Below, piece after piece: positions 1 through 11,250 of a DNA stretch of 64,000 bases. The position numbers and the translations under genes are program-made. The DNA comes from Deroplatys truncata (Eukaryota; Arthropoda; Insecta; Mantodea; Mantidae). The notes beneath the pieces are model-generated. The model was not told the DNA's origin, searched no databases, and saw only the letters and a list, made by a program, of their open reading frames with translations. Numbering within the stretch: position 1 is the first letter of the stretch; every line of letters starts with the position of its first letter. The DNA is taken from assembly GCA_030765065.1 (NCBI GenBank), contig CM060979.1, positions 18,257,001 through 18,321,000 on the forward strand, given 5' to 3'.

Positions 1-818
1 TGCTGTATCAGAATCAGAACTACTCTCCAAAATAATGACAAGCTTATCCAAAATTCCACAGCACTGTCGCACTTAAAACAAGTTCCCACATTTTATCCTC
101 TTCTATGTTGTATTATGTCTGTTTATATTCCGTGCTCGCTTTCGTTACATTTCTCACTGAAACGCCTGTAAAACGGATATTAGTTTCGTAATATGCAATA
201 ATGAAAGTGTCGGGTATTTTTGTAATAGTGAGTTGAATATATGAAGTATTGTTTATTTTTAGCCACTTTTTAAATGTTTCCCGCTTCTGTGTTTGAACAG
301 TTTATTCGCACTACACGCACCTTCCCCTGCCATGTGAGCTCAAATACCAACTGACTAAATCACAATATTTGACCTGAGCTGAGCATATGTGTGTTAATGT
401 ATTATGAATGACTGTTCGCTTACCTTATATCCTGTGTTACGCAAAGTGTTTATTCGGTACTCAGATAGCACCTCTGGGAATTCATTGCTGCATTTCTTGT
501 GTATGTAAGAGATTGGCAGTCGTGCATGTCGGTTGGTATTAACAAGTAAGATGGTCTCTGCGTTAGCGCAACGGCAGGCGAAAATCATATTTTGTAATCT
601 CTTAACAGCTAGTATATATCCATTACCTGTAACGATGAGTTCTTATGATAACTGCAATAAAATGTGCAGTTCTATAGCTTTCCTGCTCTAATATTTCATA
701 ATACAATACATGTATTAAGGAACTATTTACGTTGGCGTAAGGGTATATTCTTGGGTTCGTGACAAGCCGAAGCACGTGCTTCTGTTTACATCAGAGGGAA
801 CTCTGGTTTGGAATGGGG
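1..818 (-). mobile_element. TirA element, copy 1, truncated by window start
   Basis: This segment is a near-identical inverted copy of about 11251-12056. It ends at 818 in GGTTTGGAATG followed by TA (819-820), a degenerate version of the complete copy's end. Its other end lies outside the window. A 64-codon minus-strand frame (394-588) corresponds to a frameshifted frame on the plus strand near 11484, so it is either old coding sequence or chance. No family is recognised. The TA dinucleotide and short terminal repeats suggest a Tc1/mariner-type non-autonomous element, by inference. Confidence 0.6.
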
Positions 819-820
819 TA

Positions 821-1668
821 TAGTTAGTGTTCTTTACTTTTGTAACCGTTACAATATAACCGTTATGGGGTTATCACTTCTATTCGTTACTTTTGTAACT
901 GTTATTGGGTAACTAGTTACTTCGTATTCGTTACTTTGGTAACCGCTACTGGGTAACTAGTGACTTTATATTCGTTACTTTGAAACAGTTATTGAGTAAC
1001 TACTTACTCTGTATTCCTTACTTCTGTAACCGTTATTGGATAACTACTTACTCTGTATTCGTTAGTTTTGTAACCGTTATTGGGTAACTAGTTACTTCGT
1101 ATTCGTTAATTTGGTAGCCGTTGTAGGGTAACTAGTGACTTTATATTCGTTACTTTGCTAGTCGTTATTGGGTAACTATTGACTATGTTCGTTACTTTTG
1201 TAACCGTTATTGGGTAACTAGTTATTTCGTATTCGTTAATTTGGTAGCCGTTATGGGATAAGTAGTGACTTTTTATTCGTTACTTTGCTAACCGTTATTG
1301 GGTAATTAGCTACACTGTTTGCGCTAATTTTGTAACCATTAATGGGTAACTGGTTAGTTAGTATTCATTACTTTTGTGACCGTTATAATGTAACCTTATT
1401 GGTTAAATAGTTACTAATTACTTTATATTCATTACTTGTAACCGTTATTGGGTTACTACTTATTTTCTATTCGTTACTTTAGTAACCTGTAATGGTGACT
1501 GGTTAGTTTGTTTTCGTTACTTCTGTAACCGTTATTGGTTAATAGTCTGCATTTGTTACTTTTGTAAGTGTTATTGCATAATTAGTAACGCTGTATTCGT
1601 TGCTTTGGTAACCGTTACTGACTGTCTCTATTACTTCTGTAACTGTTACGTTATTTTGTGCCCAACAG
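821..1668 (-). repeat. GTTAC-rich degenerate array, end of a hAT-like element
   Basis: Degenerate tandem units built around GTAACCGTTATTGGGTAACT run from about 833 to 1655. They are the reverse-complement type of the 44-bp units at 38065-39925. The right edge near 1650-1668 (TTATTTTGTGCCCAACAGTA) resembles the reverse complement of the left terminus of the element at 38008. The left terminus is missing because the array abuts TirA directly at 819, so the copy is truncated or was cut by the TirA insertion. Confidence 0.55.
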
Positions 1669-2750
1669 TAGTGGAAGCTGAAAGCATCACATTGCCATGC
1701 ACTTGACCAGATCTTCACGTTATAAAGGCGCCAGATATTTGGGAAGGGGTGTGGCCGAAATTTCATTGAGCGAAGCTAGTTTTGTCTCCAAGTGTGTGTG
1801 TGTGTGTGTATGTGTGTGCTTAGGCCGGCCGGGTACTGCACGCGTCTGTATCGATCCACAAACCAGCAGCAACCAGCTACCGCATGACAATTGGGAAGGG
1901 GGGCGAGCCGAGTAAACTAGAGAACGAGATAAAAAGGACCAAAGGAAATTAGGAATAAAAGAGAGAGAGAAGGAAATGAGACACTTAACATAAAGTAACA
2001 GAGGGAGGGGTAAGAATACAAAGTAGCGAGGCAAGTTGGTACGCCCGCTGAGCGCCACATGGCAAATGTAAAGCAAAGAATATACAACCAAACTACGGGA
2101 CGAGTAATTAGATGGCAATCCGTGGAGAAAACCGCAACTTTATTTTTAAGCCACCTGCAGCTGCAGATAGCAGCGCAAAAGAATGAAACAGGAAACACAA
2201 ACGTAATTAAAGCGTGAATAACAGACATCAGGCTAAAGAAATGTGGAGTTAGACGAACTCAGCCCATTTCCCCCATGCTACACCACTGTGATTCACCTAA
2301 TGGAATTTTTCTACTGTGCACATTTTTACCGTTTTCGCATTTCCAATTCGCCCATTGTAATTTCAAAAGGAAATTAATCGTGATATGGGTCCCACGACTT
2401 CACTCGTTTAAACAATAGGGTGCTTACCTTTCATTATTCACGTTAATGGACCATAAAATTGAGGCGCTTGAGAACGAGGTTTAAAGGAAATTGTTCCACG
2501 AATAGCGTTTCTCTCAATTGCGTATATATTGACAACATCCTTGCATCTTCGATTGCCATTTCCTCCTGAATTTAGCAACTGAAAACAGCTATATGTATGC
2601 ATTCACATGACTTTCTCTACTCACTCTTCTACAAAACACGGTGACGCAGCGGCTATAGCCCAAGGTTATCGGGAGCTCGGCGCCGGGCAGTCCGGAGATA
2701 AACAACGATAAATAGCGTTCGCCAGCGTAAACACCAGAAGCACTAAACTA
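1669..2750. other. Unassigned stretch with GT microsatellite and small Rep1 fragment
   Basis: A (GT)n microsatellite with one interruption lies at about 1792-1819. The long overlapping minus-strand frames here run through that GT tract and show no recognisable domain, so I do not call a gene. Near 2600-2640 there is a short match to the start of Rep1 (CACATGACTTTCTCTACTC). I see nothing else recognisable. Confidence 0.4.
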
Positions 2751-3643
2751 CATTCATTCTAAGGTTGATCCGCGCCAAAACAAACCCACGTGACCGATGC
2801 ACCGTGGTACAACACAATAGCAATGCGCGCAGGAAAGCAGTCCCATGCTAATAATCTAAATTTTAGAATGAATTTGTCCTTAAATGGTATGCTATTCTAT
2901 GCAGTTACCTAAGAGTTTAATTAAGGCTGATTTATACCGTTAAACAGAACTACAGGTCCCAATATGTAATTCGTTTGACTCACCTGACATCCGGGTATGC
3001 GCACTATATTGTTTAGAGCCAAAAACCAGCAGTTTCTGTTTGATATCAGGCGAACGGTAAAATTGCTCTTGTTTCTTCGTCGACTTACGTAAATAAGGCG
3101 TGCAAACCATTGACTAGTGGTGAAAAAACAATAATGTTGAATGTTTTAGTATAAACAGCGCTCATAAAGACAAATATGAAACAGGAAAACTGATTACACC
3201 CGGGGAAAAAATAAAAAACGTGTGAAATGCGCGATGTAATAATGCGGCGATTTTGTGAAGAACACAATTTTATTTCTTTTTTAAAAATGAGTCGCCAACA
3301 ATTCATAAAGTGCCGCTTCCAGAGAGCGAATTAATGGAAGCTATCGCATACCTGTTACTTTTCTTTTCGCTCGTTTCTTATAGAATTAAGTATTACTATA
3401 TGTGCAAAGTTTTTGTTGTTGTAACTATCAATGTTATGTCCTATTAACCCTAACAGATTATGCTAGTCACCATTTAAGTTGTCGGAATAAGGACTCTTCT
3501 TTTTGCATTGTGTGCCGCGTATACTCGCCACATTGTCATGAAAGTGTGACTTTTCCTGGCGCGAATGGCGGAAGGATACACTACAGTATAACGGTGCACT
3601 GTCACCCGAGTTTTGTTTTGGCGCGGATCAACCTAAGAGTGAA
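2751..3643 (+). mobile_element. TirB element, copy 1 (893 bp, TA target duplication)
   Basis: The terminal inverted repeats carry TAGGTTGATCCGCGCCAAAA followed by a shared stretch ending in GTGACNGNTGCACCG. The right end reads as the reverse complement. TA dinucleotides flank both sides (2749-2750 and 3644-3645). The interior aligns in inverted orientation with 45773-46749, so the two form one family. This copy's coding remnant around 3060-3200 is scrambled compared with copy 2. TA duplication plus terminal repeats points to a Tc1/mariner/pogo-type non-autonomous element, by inference. Confidence 0.75.
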
Positions 3644-3681
3644 TACAGTTTAGGTAAGCATAATCCTCTGGATGTTTCACC

Positions 3682-3729
3682 TTCTCGAACGTTCGACATC
3701 CCTATGGAAACTCTCATCGGCTATATAAG
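3682..3729 (+). promoter_or_regulatory. Heat-shock-element-like motif and TATA box
   Basis: TTCTCGAACGTTCG at 3682-3695 has three alternating TTC/GAA/TTC blocks at the 5-bp phase expected of a heat shock factor site. TATATAAG follows at 3722-3729. The sequence after the TATA box (GCGAGGGTTCTCGCGAG) resembles that after the TATA box at 29111. No protein-coding gene is visible downstream; SINE-C follows. It may be the promoter of a mobile element or an orphaned gene promoter. Confidence 0.45.
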
Positions 3730-3949
3730 CGAGGGTTCTCGCGAGAGCAGTTAGCTGCGTCGGTCACTTAGTGAGTAAGTGTCAGTGTTGCCAACCGTAG
3801 CGGATTTTGAGCCTTTGATAGACATTGCGGCGAAAAACTAAAAACTGGGAAATATAGCGACATTCGTCAATTTTAATTAATAAAAATAAATTTACGAGTA
3901 TTACTAAAATAAACCCGTAAAAAGTTTGTTATTTTCTTGCTTACTTTCT

Positions 3950-4308
3950 CATTCGGCTTGCCCTCCTCGTAAAAATCTTACACCACCTAGGACTTACAAC
4001 CGCTCCTAGGGTGAGAGGTCTGTAGACGAGCAGAAGAACATTGAAGCATAGAATGAAGAACCCGGAACGGAGGATCGGTCGTTGCCAGGAAGAAAAATTA
4101 GTGAAGAAGATGATATGAAATGAAGGCAAAATGGAGGAAAGGAAAGGTAGTGATGGAACAATTGGTGGAATGAACGGCAGAGGATACCGGAGAAAACCGC
4201 CTAGACGCCACTTCACAATCCCAATACGGGACCTTCAGATCGAACTTGGACCGCCTCGATGGGAGGTGAGCGGATTAACCACTCGGGCACGGCGGCGCCC
4301 TCAATGAT
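3950..4308 (-). mobile_element. SINE-C copy 1 (tRNA-derived)
   Basis: Read on the minus strand, the right end is a tRNA-like head. An A-box-like stretch containing GCCCGAGTGGTTAA is followed about 35 nt on by a B-box-like GTCCAAGTTCGATC. The A-box resembles tRNA-Leu/Ser. The body (GAAGATGATATGAAATGAAG, plus strand) is shared with 25290-25605, which defines the family. No intact transcription terminator or functional tRNA fold is claimed. Confidence 0.65.
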
Positions 4309-4345
4309 ATTCTACAAAATTAATTTAGTTATTTTAATAATAATA

Positions 4346-4423
4346 ATGAGTGATAAATGGTACTCCATCCCTAAGAAGAAAAGGGAATTCACTGAGAACT
4401 GTCCAAACATGAGAAGCAATTGA
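4346..4423 (+). pseudogene. Basic N-terminal exon fragment upstream of the minisatellite
   Basis: An ATG at 4346 opens a 25-codon frame rich in Lys/Arg (beginning MSDKWYSIPKKKREF) that stops at TGA 4421-4423, at the first minisatellite unit. The frame is out of phase with the repeat and with the zinc-finger-like exon after it. Short basic starts of this kind are common before BED/hAT-type zinc fingers. Reading the two flanks as one original exon split by the repeat is an inference. Confidence 0.4.
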
Positions 4424-5619
4424 GAAAACAGTTGTTTTCGGGTAACAGGTTGAAAGAAGGTATTGCTTGGAAATGGTTACAAGTGAGAAAACAGTTGTTT
4501 TCGGGTAACAGGTTGAAAGAAGGTATTGCTTGGAAATGGTTACAAGTGAGAAAACTGTTGTTTTCGGGTAACAGGTTGAAAGAAGGTATTGCTTGGAAAT
4601 GGTTACAAGTGAGAAAACTGTTGTTTTCGGGTAACAGGTTGAAAGAAGGTATTGCTTGGAAATGGTTACAAGTGAGAAAACTGTTGTTTTCGGGTAACAG
4701 GTTGAAAGAAGGTATTGCTTGGAAATGGTTACAAGTGAGAAAACTGTTGTTTTCGGGTAACAGGTTGAAAGAAGGTATTGCTTGGAAATGGTTACAAGTG
4801 AGAAAACTGTTGTTTTCGGGTAACAGGTTGAAAGAAGGTATTGCTTGGAAATGGTTACAAGTGAGAAAACTGTTGTTTTCGGGTAACAGGTTGAAAGAAG
4901 GTATTGCTTGGAAATGGTTACAAGTGAGAAAACTGTTGTTTTCGGGTAACAGGTTGAAAGAAGGTATTGCTTGGAAATGGTTACAAGTGAGAAAACTGTT
5001 GTTTTCGGGTAACAGGTTGAAAGAAGGTATTGCTTGGAAATGGTTACAAGTGAGAAAACAGTTGTTTTCGGGTAACAGGTTGAAAGAAGATATTGCTTGG
5101 AAATGGTTACAAGTGAGAAAACAGTTGTTTTCGGGTAACAGGTTGAAAGGAGGTATTGCTTGGAAATGGTTACAAGTGAGAAAACAGTTGTTTTCGGGTA
5201 ACAGGTTGAAAGAAGGTATTGCTTGGAAATGGTTACAAGTGAGAAAACAGTTGTTTTCGGGTAACAGGTTGAAAGAAGGTATTGCTTGGAAATGGTTACA
5301 AGTGAGAAAACAGTTGTTTTCGGGTAACAGGTTGAAAGAAGGTATTGCTTGGAAATGGTTACAAGTGAGAAAACAGTTCTTTTCGGGTAACAGGTTGAAA
5401 GGAGGTATTGCTTGGAAATGGTTACAAGTTAGAAAACAGTTGTTTTCGGGTAACAGGTTGAAAGGAGGTATTGCTTGGAAATAGTTACAAGTTAGAAAAC
5501 AGTTCTTTTCGGGTAACAGGTTGAAAGGAGGTATTGCTTGGAAATGGTTACAAGTTAGAAAACAGTTGTTTTCGGGTAACAGGTTGAAAGGAGGTATTGC
5601 TTGGAAATGGTTACAAGTT
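4423..5619 (+). repeat. 63-bp minisatellite, exactly 19 tandem units
   Basis: Nineteen head-to-tail 63-bp units (1197 bp) carry only scattered substitutions. Because 63 is divisible by three, one frame stays open and encodes a 21-residue unit, roughly (V)RKQLFSGNRLKEGIAWKWLQ. A TGG to TAG change at 5482-5484 breaks it in unit 17. Variant classes are ordered: units with CTG at the third codon fill most of the first half, while GGAGGT variants cluster at the 3' end, as expected from local unequal exchange. There are no unique spacers, so this is not a CRISPR array. Confidence 0.95.
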
Positions 5620-5760
5620 AATGAAGGCAGTGCAAAAGTAGCAAAGTGCAGCGCACGTACTGCTGTTTTGGGGGCAAAAAGATGTGATGTTTTGAAACAC
5701 TATGAAAGCCAGAAACACACGACAAATCTTAACGCTATCGACAGCACGAACATTTCTCAG
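5620..5760 (+). pseudogene. Zinc-finger-like (BED/hAT-type) exon fragment
   Basis: The frame continues in phase from the minisatellite and encodes about 47 residues. It contains KCSART, then CDVLKHYESQKHTTN, with a His-x5-His pair after a D-V-L-K-H stretch. That layout is typical of the first zinc-finger exon of hAT transposases and related domesticated proteins (CxxC...HxxxxxH). The first Cys of the expected CxxC is Val here, so the finger is probably broken. The exon ends in CAG followed by GTAATA at 5761, a plausible splice donor. No downstream exon is recognised; Rep1 follows. Confidence 0.5.
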
Positions 5761-5935
5761 GTAATAGGTAAATTAATTTATTTACATTTTAATATCAAAC
5801 TTACAATGATTAGATTCAGTTTAACGTAATTATTCACTTAATCAAAACAAGCTCTTCTTTTAAAATACGCCTAAATTACCAACATATAGACTACAATAAG
5901 TTTTATATGACTTATAGAATTGATATAATGTGGTA

Positions 5936-6635
5936 CTACTTTCTCCACCACGTACATAAGGTATTGTACTCCACCCAAAAATTCGATACCAAAATTTCAC
6001 CAGAAATGCATGTTTTATAGCCCACTGAACCCAAAAAGAGTCTTTTAGAAAAAAAATCCATGTGTGTGTGTCTGTGAACAACATAACTCAAAAACGAAAA
6101 GTGGGATAAATACCACACTTGGTATTTCACTTTAGTAACTTTAGTATTTTTGGAAAATTGTTATTTTCTAAAAAATCACTAACGATTTTTATTATAATAC
6201 CGTATATTAAAGATATTTACATGACAAATAAAATGTATATCTTGAATTTTCTGGGAAGTCCTATTCATTCGGAAGGAGCTATGTGTAATGTTGTATAACC
6301 TGTAAACGTTAAGCAGTAGATGAAAACGTACCACACAAAAAACGCAGATCTCTTTAAAACGCACAATTTACTTCCAACAAATTATTTTGTGGCATAAGCC
6401 GTTTCTGAGATATCCGCTATTAAAGGTTCGATTTGTTCAATACTTTGTCATTTTAAGTCCCATCGATTTTCAGTTGTTTCTCGCGGTGTCGTGGAAACAG
6501 TATGGAATTTTAAGGCCAGCATATAGTGTCCAGTTGTTAAACATTTGACTATCGCTGTTCTCTTTGTATCTATAACGAAATGCATAATGTAGCTATTTCT
6601 GCAAAGGTTTATTTAGATTAAAATGAAGTAGACAG
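5936..6635 (-). repeat. Rep1 copy, diverged older subtype
   Basis: It starts with TACTTTCTCCACCACG and runs through the conserved blocks (TTCGATACC, TTTCACC, GTGTGTGTGTCTGTGAACA) in reverse orientation. It ends with the variant start shared with the copy at 15665. It is more diverged than most copies. Confidence 0.7.
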
Positions 6636-6644
6636 AAAACAATT

Positions 6645-7541
6645 TGATGTGTTACACTCACATGACTTTCTCTACTCTTGTACAAACTATTTTTACAAAC
6701 GCTTATTCTCCATCTACTTCATGTTAATCGAGATAAACATTTGCAGACTCTATCTTATTGCTAATTTTCTTGTAGATGCAAGGGGAATATATAATTGCAA
6801 GGGCAATATAGAAATACAGTAGCCTTTAAGCACATACATATCTCTTAATAGCTGGTTGCTAGGTGCAGCACTATTCCCTTTTCCACAGATTAATACTCTT
6901 TGCATATCCAAGACAAAAAAATGAATAACGAATTCCCATTTGAGAAAATGTCTTGAAACATTTAAGGGAATAACAAGCAATATCTCGAAAATGGTTCACT
7001 CAACAACAAAAATGTATATGACATAAATTGTGTATTTTAACGCAATCTACATTTTTTGGGTAGTAAAATTTTGTCTATCTCTTATGGTTTACCAGTTATG
7101 CAAAAGTCGTTCACAATGAAGAATACTTTTGGAGTCATTCCCAGAAAATTCAAGATATACCTTTTATTTGTCATGAAAATATCTTAAACATATGATATTT
7201 TAATCAAACTCGTTAGAGCCATTTTTGAGAAAATTAAAATTTTCGAAAAATATTCCATGTAAAGGGTAATCTGGGGTAGGGGGATTTTCTTGAAAAGATC
7301 GTGTCGCATCTCTGGAAGATACTGAACCTAAATACCAAGTTTGGTGTTTATCCGACTGTTCGTTTCTGAGTTATGCTGTTCACAGACAGGCACACAGACA
7401 GACACACACGGACATGTTTCCAAAAGTTCTTTTTTTGGATTCAGGGGATCTCAAAGCATGTATTTCCGGTGAAATCTCGGTATCGAATTTTTGGGTGGAA
7501 TACAATACTTCCCCTACTTACTATACGTAGTAGAGAAAGTA
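6645..7541 (+). repeat. Rep1 copy, near full length
   Basis: This is a good reference copy. It starts TTGATGTGTTACACTCACAT then GACTTTCTCTACTC, and ends CTATACGTAGTAGAGAAAGT. Internal blocks include ATCTCGAAAATGGTTCAC, TGGTTTACCAGTTATGCAAA, CTGAACCTAAATACCAAG and a CA-dinucleotide tract. ACTTTCTCTACT near the start and AGTAGAGAAAGT at the end are inverted relative to each other. No frame is conserved between copies. Confidence 0.85.
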
Positions 7542-8149
7542 ATAAGCTTTAGTATGTACAGATTGTATACTCACTAATAAACATAGAGGGTAGAGAGAGT
7601 CATGTGAACATATCATCAGATATCAAATCTCAAGTAATTAAAAGTAGGTACTAACTTGTTCATAGGGTTTTCCATCGAGAACTATTTTGGTCTTAAGGGT
7701 TTTTATGAGACGTTTAGTAATAAAATGTCCTCTAAGTATGTTACCGGCGTGCTGCAGGGTAAGATAAGTGTTGGGGCTAGACATCAGAGCTTCCAACTGC
7801 ACTAACCCCAACCTCGTCCGCTCTCTTATGGGACCGTTAAGGACTTCTCCCGGGAATGGATGCCTCCTCTGTCCGTTGAGTTCTTGCACGTCACCCTGGC
7901 ATGGGACCCCTCAATCAAGTGATACACGCTGGGTCAGCGTGACCTGAATGACGAATTAATTGCATTTACGTACTTCCCTCCGTTCTTTATGAAGTTATTG
8001 TATAATGATCTATAAGATTTTTAATATGAATCCTCCCCGTTTCCCCCATACAGTTGTGATTTCATACAGCTCTTGCTATTACTAATAACGGATCAAAAAT
8101 CTCCTGATATTCATGCAAAAATATGTGAAAAAGCTTGAGTTACCTGGTG
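7542..8149. other. Unassigned stretch
   Basis: I see no recognised repeat or gene. An 83-codon minus-strand frame (7638-7889) has no family resemblance that I can name and is left uncalled. Confidence 0.3.
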
Positions 8150-8640
8150 ATTACAGAGCGAGGTGGCAAATAGCATTCGGCAGGTCCCGGGTTCGACCCC
8201 CGCCCACTCTGACCCATGTACTTTTTGTGGTTTCTCCGGGGTCAGTAGGCAAATGCTGGGGTAATTTCTTAACTACTACGACTTCCTTTCCACCATTTCC
8301 CTTTCATTCCGTTTATATCTCATCTTTCAAGGTGGTTCTAGGTTTCTGGTGTATGGCGCGGATGCAGGCTCAATGGAAAGAGTATTCCCTTGAACACCTG
8401 AGGGCTGTTTAATCGGTGGGTCCTTCATCACCCTCTCTCGGCGGCTCCAGATGTGGGACGGTCTGCAAGCTTCGAAATGTTACGGACTTCCGCGCCGTCT
8501 GCCTACGGCGTGTAGACTTTCTGTGGTTCCTTTACCTCATCCCTTTCTCCCGCGCCACAACAGATCTGTGCAGGTCTCAAATCACGAGGTCTCCTCCTTC
8601 GTGAATCACCTCCACCCCGGCGTGCCTGTCTCTGAGATGA
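8150..8640 (+). mobile_element. SINE-B copy 1 (tRNA-derived)
   Basis: The head contains GAGCGAGGTGGC (A-box region), then GGGTTCGACCCCCGCCCA (B-box). The body has family-diagnostic blocks: TTTTTGTGGTTTCTCC, CCTTTCATTCC, GGTTTCTGGTGTATGGCGCG and TCGGCGGCTCCAG. Five other copies in the window share these blocks. SINEs are transcribed by RNA polymerase III and mobilised by a partner LINE (family knowledge). The head is too diverged to be a working tRNA. Confidence 0.75.
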
Positions 8641-8752
8641 TTATGACTTCGTAACTAAAATCGTTTAACAGAGAAAATGTCTAAGAGTCCGGCAAGACAC
8701 ATGGCAGAGAACAGAGAGCGACCCGTTAAAGTCCCTATATACACCTGAAGAA

Positions 8753-9738
8753 TGAGGCAGTGTTTTTAACACTTAAATTATTTCAGTCAAATTATATAAT
8801 ATATATTCCATAACAGCCCGCCTTAAAGCAATATGTGTATGTAACAATACATAAAAAGTATATATTACAGTCATTGTATATGTTTATATTATTGTATACA
8901 TGTTCAATAATGCTATGTGAATGTATTACGTAATTTAATAATGTAGGAGCTGTGAGAATAATAGGTTAAAAGTTGCTAACAATGAGGTAACCTTGAGGCA
9001 ATAATGAGTAAGAAAGTGTAATAATGCTACTAGTCATTATTGGAGCAACAATAATGTAAATTTTGAAACAGTTTATAAATAGCCAATCAACAACCAGAAA
9101 AAAGCTTTAGTTAAATGAAGCTATTCTATTGGAGTAGGGTTAGCCAATCAGAAACTGAAATATAGCAAAATTTACAAATTCAGAAGCCAGTTGCTTGTAG
9201 ACAGGGCTCATAACTGGACGTGTTAGTTGCAGACAGTGTTCCGGACGTGAGATGCGTCCTCGAGAAATTTAATACGTATTCGTATGAGATGAAAATAGTT
9301 TACATGTTAAAAAGTGCATGCAATTAATAAAAAAAATATCACAGCTCTGTCTATATCAGTGAAGTGTTATTTAAATCGTGTCAAGCATTAATAAAAGGAG
9401 CGAAGTAAAATTATAATCTGTGTAAGCCTACATTTTTCAGTCGCACCACAACCCTGCAAAGATAAACATGTCTCTAACAATAATACTGACGCAGCCGAGG
9501 CAAACATAAATATATAATATTTAAAGAAACAGTCAAATTACAAAATTAATATTTTTTAAACTTGGGGCAAAGGCCACCGGAAAGTACATTTAGGGCGAAG
9601 GCTACCGGAAACTTTTTACCAAACGTGCGGTTGCAACTACTTCAAGTTCGGCTCCCAACAGTCGAAATATAATACCAACCTCCTTCAAATTGGCTCCCAA
9701 AGCGTGGTGCAAATAACGTAAAGATACTAACTTCTTCA
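8753..9738 (+). mobile_element. Solo LTR, family LTR-1, copy A
   Basis: It begins TGAGGCAGTG and ends CTTCTTCA. It has tandem CCAAT contexts (AGCCAATCAACAACC and TAGCCAATCAG) and AATAAAA signals. Near its 3' end, TGGCTCCCAAAGCGTGGTGC (9691-9710) is a diverged tRNA-Lys-type primer-site motif. The flanking 4-mers (AGAA and AGGG) do not match, so this copy may be recombined or the start of a longer remnant. It is inverted relative to copy B. Confidence 0.7.
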
Positions 9739-10204
9739 AGGGTGCTAATCCAGCGTTACAGTGAACATTGGCTAGTTAGCACCTTCCCAAAACAAGTCAG
9801 CAACAACTTACATAAAAATTCGACAGTCCTTATCCCCTTGAATCACAGATTCTTCTTTGCTGGCCTACTCATCCGGGAAATGACTGCAATAAATTCTAAA
9901 GTCAATTTCAATCTTCTCTTTAAACAATGTTTGCCTAAAACCCACAGCCTTTTAAAGTCACAACCTTGTACCAAGGCATATAATAAAATACAAACCAGTC
10001 GGAAATAGAAACTTAGAGAAACCAGAAAAAGATGGTTCGGACCCCATCTATGTTGAGGACGTAACGGATGATCCAAGATGTGATGTAGAGGATGATCATA
10101 CAGCAGCAATATGCTGGAATGCGGTACATCGCTGGCAACTGCATGTATTACTGATCGGTCGAGTCATTTTAAAGTAGTCCACACACAACCAGGGCGCTGA
10201 CCTT
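9739..10204 (+). other. Unassigned stretch after LTR copy A
   Basis: An 88-codon frame (9742-10008, non-ATG start) is followed by another open frame over about 10010-10163, rich in acidic residues (EKPEKDGSDPIYVEDVTDD). Neither is recognised. They could be internal remnants of the element belonging to LTR copy A. No reverse transcriptase, protease or integrase motif is visible. Confidence 0.25.
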
Positions 10205-10337
10205 TTCTCTGAAATGAATCTGTTTATTCATGGGGGCCACAAAACATGTACTCCCGGTGAAATGTCATCGAGTTTTCGGGTGGAATGCAATACTCCCTCT
10301 ATCTGCTACCTATTAGTTATGCGGTAGAGAAAGTAAA
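10205..10337 (+). repeat. Rep1 3'-end fragment
   Basis: It matches the last ~130 bp of Rep1 (TTCGGGTGGAATGCAATACT, then GTAGAGAAAGTAAAA). The 5' part is absent. Confidence 0.75.
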
Positions 10338-10432
10338 AACTCTTTAACTAGGTGTTTCTATCACAAGATCAAAGATCGTTAGGGAGTGTCGAGAAGCCCC
10401 GGAAAAACTAGGGAAATGTAATATATTTAAAA

Positions 10433-10862
10433 GGTGAAGCTACGAACGAAAGAAGCGGGTCCCCGAAACCGCGGCAGAGACCCCAAGAGGGATGAGGGTA
10501 GTGACCCGGAGAGCGACGAGATTCGTATGGCAACGGACAAAAGCCCAGACGGGATCGCTAATGTTTCCATATCCGACACCGCCCGGTCCTACCCACAAGT
10601 AACCGAGCTACCGGTGGTCTCCGCAGCGATGTCAGGGAAGAAACCTCTACAGAATGTACAGCCACCGCCCAGCCGCAACCCCCGAACACCGTGGCCTGGT
10701 CCTTCGACCATGAAACACATGACAAGGAAGAGGAAGCGTACAGGAAACGAGAGGGAGGAGAGACGTGGTAGATGAACCACACGCCAGTCGACCCGGGGAA
10801 ACCACGAAAAGCCCATGGGACATCCGGAAATGCGGGCCACAGACGTTACCGCTGTGCCGGGT
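10433..10862 (-). mobile_element. SINE-B copy 2
   Basis: In reverse orientation it shares CCCATGGGCTTTTCGTGGTT with other SINE-B copies. The head lies at the right, with a strongly diverged B-box. It directly abuts a LINE remnant at 10862. Overlapping frames in this GC-rich interval are treated as chance. Confidence 0.6.
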
Positions 10863-11203
10863 TAATTGGAAATGCAAAAGCAGACTGGCTAAAATGGGAG
10901 AGTACATCACATTTATAGGACTAATCTGTCTTGAGTATTAGCAATCATTGGTAAAGACAAATCTATTAGGCTGGATTTACTGCATATACTGAAAACATTT
11001 CCAGAAACAAAGGTGCCGTGCAACAGCCATGTCTTAGAAGAAGTATTGCTGTCCTTAAATTAAGTAGGAAGGGATGAAGCTCATGGTGGATCTGATGACT
11101 AACAGACCTTCATACAATAGGGCTCTCAGAAGACCCAATATGCAGGATGTGTGGCGTAGAGGAGGCCTCGGACTTAATATTCCTCTGTGAACACTGGAAC
11201 TGA
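10862..11203 (+). pseudogene. Non-LTR retrotransposon (LINE) ORF2 C-terminal remnant
   Basis: Translation gives two recognisable pieces separated by frameshifts and stops. The first is GNAKADWLKWESTS, typical of the end of an RNase H domain in Jockey/R1/I-type LINEs. The second is HTIGLSEDPICRMCGVEEAS followed by ILFCEHWN-like residues, the Cys-rich C-terminal motif (CxxC...C) of those ORF2 proteins. The reverse transcriptase and endonuclease domains are absent. The clade cannot be fixed from this fragment. Confidence 0.65.
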
Positions 11204-11250
11204 ATAGATGCAACAATTTGGAACTGTTGATTCAAATGAGATTGTATCTA

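Noticed and set aside
1720-2228. Long overlapping minus-strand frames as genes
   Set aside because: They cross the GT microsatellite, show low-complexity hydrophobic composition and have no domain.
4423-5619. CRISPR-like array
   Set aside because: The units are contiguous 63-mers with no unique spacers and no cas genes, in an animal-type genome. It is a minisatellite.
6645-7541. Rep1 as a protein-coding element
   Set aside because: Frames differ between copies and are interrupted everywhere. Recurrent short frames reflect shared repeat sequence, not conserved coding.
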